DNA from: Pomphorhynchus laevis
Taxonomy: Eukaryota > Acanthocephala > Palaeacanthocephala > Echinorhynchida > Pomphorhynchidae
Length of the DNA stretch: 64,000 nucleotides
Assembly (NCBI GenBank): GCA_012934845.2
Contig: WNNJ02003240.1
Location: 124,001 to 188,000 of the forward strand
Reading direction: 5' to 3'
Notes under the pieces: generated by a model
The model's database searches: none
The model's input: only the letters and a program-made list of their open reading frames with translations
Told to the model about the DNA's origin: nothing
Translations under genes and position numbers: made by a program
Shown here: positions 60,829 through 64,000 of the stretch, in pieces
Layout: every line of letters starts with the position of its first letter
How positions within the stretch are numbered: the first letter of the stretch is position 1

Positions 60829-63800
60829 CTAGTCAGTAAAAGTACTAAACTGAAAATTTCTTTTATGAGGAAATTCATCCTCAGAAATATCACTAAATTC
60901 ACTATCGTAATCTGTATCATCACTATCAGACTGACCATAACGAAAATCTGCTAGGAAATCGTCTACAATTTGTATGTTAGTGAGGAAATTTGCAAGCGAA
61001 ATATATCTCAAAAGAAACATTTGCCAAATTATAATCGTCATTATGGACAAAAACAGCAAAACCCATAAATACCTATATTTCTTCCAAAAAGCACTGTACA
61101 TAATAGAGTTAGACAAGTTATATCCATGTAAATCAATAAAAGAGTCGGAAATATTTAGATTGGTATAGCAAGAATAATTAACACATATCATATTATTTGA
61201 ACAACTAACATTATCGATACAATAATGTGAGCCTGGATAGTATGTGCAAGTCATATTATGTCCACAAAACATACCAGTGGAACAATCAATATCGGTATAG
61301 CATTGCACTTTACAAATATAATTCGGCAATGACTTTCGTATATAATTCTCGCTAATTATGTGTCCCGGATTTAATTCCCTTTCATTCTTGAACTCTGTCA
61401 AATACAGCTGGGCGCAAATGGTTCCATTTTTTATAGGATAATAATCATCAGGACATTTACATGAATTGTGTTTGCAGATGAAATTATTACTACATTCTAT
61501 CAGCTCTTCACATGGCTCATTATAACCTCGTCCTGGTACTGTATTTGCAGGTATTTGTTCAAAATCTGTCCATATGTTAGAGTCCGGGTCCTTGTCGTAT
61601 AAACACGACGCGTTTACACAATACATATTCATCGGACAGTCGGTAGCCGTAATACATTGTTGTTTGCAAATATACAATGGCAGTGTCTTTCGAAGAATAT
61701 TGTTCTTGATTATAAACCCCGTATTTACGTCACTTTCATTCTTGAACTTTGTAAAATGCAGATGGGCGCAAATGGTTCCATTTTTTATAGGATAAAGATC
61801 ATCTGGACATTGACATAAATTGTGTCTGCAGATGAAATTATTATTACATTCTATCAGCTCTTCACATGGCTCATTATAACCTCGTCCTGGTACTGTATTT
61901 GCAGGAATTTGTTTAAAATATGTCCATATGTTATAGTCCGGGTCCTTGTCGTATAAACACGACGCGTTTTCACAATACATATTCATCGGACAGTCGGTAG
62001 CCGTAATACAATGTTGTTTGCAAATATACAAGGGCAGTGTCTTTCGAAGAAGATCGTTCTTGATTATAAACCCCGTATTTACGTCACTTTCATTCTTGAA
62101 CTTTGTCAAATGCAGCTGGGCGCAAATGGTTCCATTTTTTATAGGATAAAGATCATCTGGACATTGACATAAATTGTGTCTGCAGATGAAATTATTATTA
62201 CATTCTATCAGCTCTTCACATGGCTCATTATAACCTCGTCCTGGTACTGTATTTGCAGGAATTTGTTTAAAATCTGTCCATATGTTAGAGTCCGTGTCCT
62301 TGTCGTATAAACACGACGCGTTTTCACAATACATATTCATCGGACAGTCGGTAGCCGTAATACAATGTTGTTTGCAAATATACAAGGGCAGTGTCTTTCG
62401 AAGAATATCGTTCTTGATTATAAACCCCGTATTTACGTCACTTTCATTTTTGAACTTTATCAAATGCAGCTGAGTGCAAATGCTTCCATTTTTTATAGGA
62501 TAAAGATCATCTGGACATTGACATGAATTGTGTTTGCAGATAAAATTATTACTACATTCTATCAGCTCTTCACATGGCTCATTATAACCTCGTCCTGGTA
62601 CTGTATTTGCAAGAATTTGTTCAAAATCTGTCCATATGTTAGAGTCCGGGTCCTTGTCATATAAACACGACGCGTTTTCACAATACATATTCATCGGACA
62701 GTCGGTAGCAGTAATACAATGTTGTTTGCAAATATATAAGGGCAGTGACTTTCGAAGAAGATCGTTCTTGATTATGAACCCCGTATTTACATCACTTTCA
62801 TTCTTGAACTTTGTCAAATGCAGCTGAACGCAAATGGTTCCATTGTTTATAGGATAAAGATCATCTGGACATTGACATGAATTGTGTTTGCAGATGAAAT
62901 TATTATTACATTCTATCAGCTCTTCACATGGCTCATTATAACCTCGTCCTGGTACTGTATTTGCAGGAATTTGTTTAAAATCTGTCCATATGTTAGAGTC
63001 CGTGTCCTTGTCGTATAAACACGACGCGTTTTCACAATACATATTCATCGGACAGTCGGTAGCCGTAATACAATGTTGTTTGCAAATATACAAGGGCAGT
63101 GTCTTTCGAAGACGATCGTTTTTGATTATAAACCCCGTATTTACATCACTTTCATTCTTGAACTTTGTCAAATGCAGCTGGGCGCAAATGGTTCCATTTT
63201 TTATAGGATAAAGATCATCTGGACATTGACATAAATTGTTTCTGCAGATGAAATTATTATTACATTCTATCAGCTCTTCACATGGCTCATTATAACCTCG
63301 TCCTGGTACTGTATTTGCAGGAATTTGTTTAAAATCTGTCCATATGTTATAGTCCGGGTCCTTGTCGTATAAACACGACGCGTTTTCACAATACATATTC
63401 ATCGGACAGTCGGTAGCCGTAATACAATGTTGTTTGCAAATATACAAGGGCAGTGTCTTTCGAAGACGATCGTTTTTGATTATAAACCCCGTATTTACAT
63501 CACTTTCATTCTTGAACTTTGTCAAATGCAGCTGGGCGCAAATGGTTCCATTTTTTATAGGATAAAGATCATCTGGACATTGACATAAATTGTTTCTGCA
63601 GATGAAATTATTATTACATTCTATCAGCTCTTCACATGGCTCATTATAACCTCGTCCTGGTACTGTATTTGCAGGTATTTGTTCAAAATCTGTCCATATG
63701 TTATAGTCCGGGTCCTTGTCGTATAAACACGACGCATTTTCACAATACATATTCATCGGACAGTCGGTAGCCGTAATACAATGTTGTTTGCAAATATACA

Positions 63801-64000
63801 AGGGCAGTGTCTTTCGAAGAAGATCGTTCTTGATTATAAACCCCGTATTTACGTCACTTTCATTCTTGAACTTTGTCAAATGCAGCTGGGCGCAAATTGT
63901 TCTATTTTTTATAGGATAAAGATCATCTGGACATTGACATAAATTGTGTCTGCAGATTAAATTATTATTACATTCTATCAGCTCTTCACATGGCTCATTA
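60829..64000 (-). CDS. Cysteine-rich tandem-repeat type I membrane protein, C-terminal part
   Basis: The frame is open from the right window edge to TAG at 60,829, so the N-terminus is missing and the first Met in view (63,879) is not the real start. From there, 1,016 residues contain seven full 118-residue repeats (about 63,879-61,402) and a degenerate eighth. Each repeat has about 11 Cys in two clusters, the second (PCEELIECNNNFICRNNLCQC) resembling an EB/EGF-like module. N-glycosylation sequons (for example NES, NAS, NGT) recur. A hydrophobic segment (LWVLLFLSIMTIIIWQMFLL, about 61,070-61,010) precedes a ~59-residue acidic tail with DSDDTDYDSEFSDISEDEF. This suggests an extracellular repeat ectodomain, one membrane pass and a short cytoplasmic tail. 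The exon exceeds 3.1 kb. Function unknown. Confidence 0.88.
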   Translation of the reverse strand, partial: NEPCEELIECNNNLICRHNLCQCPDDLYPIKNRTICAQLHLTKFKNESDVNTGFIIKNDLLRKTLPLYICKQHCITATDCPMNMYCENASCLYDKDPDYNIWTDFEQIPANTVPGRGYNEPCEELIECNNNFICRNNLCQCPDDLYPIKNGTICAQLHLTKFKNESDVNTGFIIKNDRLRKTLPLYICKQHCITATDCPMNMYCENASCLYDKDPDYNIWTDFKQIPANTVPGRGYNEPCEELIECNNNFICRNNLCQCPDDLYPIKNGTICAQLHLTKFKNESDVNTGFIIKNDRLRKTLPLYICKQHCITATDCPMNMYCENASCLYDKDTDSNIWTDFKQIPANTVPGRGYNEPCEELIECNNNFICKHNSCQCPDDLYPINNGTICVQLHLTKFKNESDVNTGFIIKNDLLRKSLPLYICKQHCITATDCPMNMYCENASCLYDKDPDSNIWTDFEQILANTVPGRGYNEPCEELIECSNNFICKHNSCQCPDDLYPIKNGSICTQLHLIKFKNESDVNTGFIIKNDILRKTLPLYICKQHCITATDCPMNMYCENASCLYDKDTDSNIWTDFKQIPANTVPGRGYNEPCEELIECNNNFICRHNLCQCPDDLYPIKNGTICAQLHLTKFKNESDVNTGFIIKNDLLRKTLPLYICKQHCITATDCPMNMYCENASCLYDKDPDYNIWTYFKQIPANTVPGRGYNEPCEELIECNNNFICRHNLCQCPDDLYPIKNGTICAHLHFTKFKNESDVNTGFIIKNNILRKTLPLYICKQQCITATDCPMNMYCVNASCLYDKDPDSNIWTDFEQIPANTVPGRGYNEPCEELIECSNNFICKHNSCKCPDDYYPIKNGTICAQLYLTEFKNERELNPGHIISENYIRKSLPNYICKVQCYTDIDCSTGMFCGHNMTCTYYPGSHYCIDNVSCSNNMICVNYSCYTNLNISDSFIDLHGYNLSNSIMYSAFWKKYRYLWVLLFLSIMTIIIWQMFLLRYISLANFLTNIQIVDDFLADFRYGQSDSDDTDYDSEFSDISEDEFPHKRNFQFSTFTD
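61402..64000 (-). repeat. 354-bp in-frame tandem repeats of the membrane protein gene
   Basis: The unit is 354 bp (118 codons), seen seven full times plus a part at the window edge. For example, the atgttagagtccg string appears at 61,574, 62,282, 62,636 and 62,990. Units differ only by scattered substitutions (for example LLRK, RLRK or ILRK; DPDYN or DTDSN), so the array is homogenised. A matching set of + strand open frames is a by-product. Confidence 0.95.

Noticed and set aside
61574-63919. Series of + strand open frames opposite the Cys-rich repeat gene
   Set aside because: They are phased copies of the antisense of the 354-bp unit. The - strand frame is continuous for more than 3 kb with sensible Cys spacing and a membrane segment.
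1-64000. tRNA, rRNA, snRNA genes or CRISPR arrays
   Set aside because: None with recognisable box sequences, cloverleaf or regular spacer structure was seen. The tandem arrays found are LINE-derived, coding or minisatellite repeats.

Overview
The window is eukaryotic nuclear DNA from an AT-rich invertebrate animal. The evidence is two metazoan cytosolic ribosomal proteins, a spliced CHIP/STUB1 ubiquitin ligase gene, membrane-type NADH-cytochrome b5 reductase, a cytoplasmic-type intermediate filament protein with the long protostome or lamin-length rod, a tandem-repeat cysteine-rich membrane protein, and many animal-type LINE, hAT and Penelope-like remnants. I cannot name the phylum. A cytoplasmic intermediate filament argues against most insects and fits nematodes, tardigrades, nematomorphs, molluscs and similar groups.

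Layout. 0-6.5 kb: a palindromic fold-back element at the left edge, RpL18 and RpS25 on the + strand, then AT-rich DNA with dispersed repeats and LINE 3' ends. 6.5-12.6 kb: a CR1-like LINE on the - strand whose interior has grown into a ~360-bp tandem array, then repeat blocks X and Y. 12.6-17 kb: a decayed LINE of the CCHC/AP-endonuclease type, then cytochrome b5 reductase copy 1. 17.1-19.8 kb: a hAT (ZBED-type) transposon fossil and a cluster of four inverted-repeat hairpins. 20-25 kb: an RT-bearing retroelement remnant (-) and a second X/Y locus in permuted order (Y then X). 25-34.5 kb: stacked LINE remnants of two families, one apparently with an internal inversion. 34.6-36.4 kb: cytochrome b5 reductase copy 2, followed by another hAT fragment. 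36.7-40 kb: LINE pieces and a 140-bp tandem repeat. 40.2-45.4 kb: CHIP/STUB1 (-) in three coding exons, with a Penelope-like fragment in intron 2. 47.6-55.6 kb: a second, larger fold-back element and three LINE copies, one of them nearly full length. 55.8-64 kb: a possible orphan last exon, the intermediate filament gene (+), and the C-terminal part of the cysteine-rich membrane protein (-), which runs off the right edge.

There is no operon-like logic. The host genes are unrelated housekeeping and structural genes separated by transposon-rich DNA. The features most worth following up are the permuted X/Y repeats, the LINE-derived satellite, the hairpin cluster, the homogenised 118-residue-repeat membrane protein, and the mosaic divergence between the two reductase copies. 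All similarity statements come from reading the sequence by eye; no database search was run.
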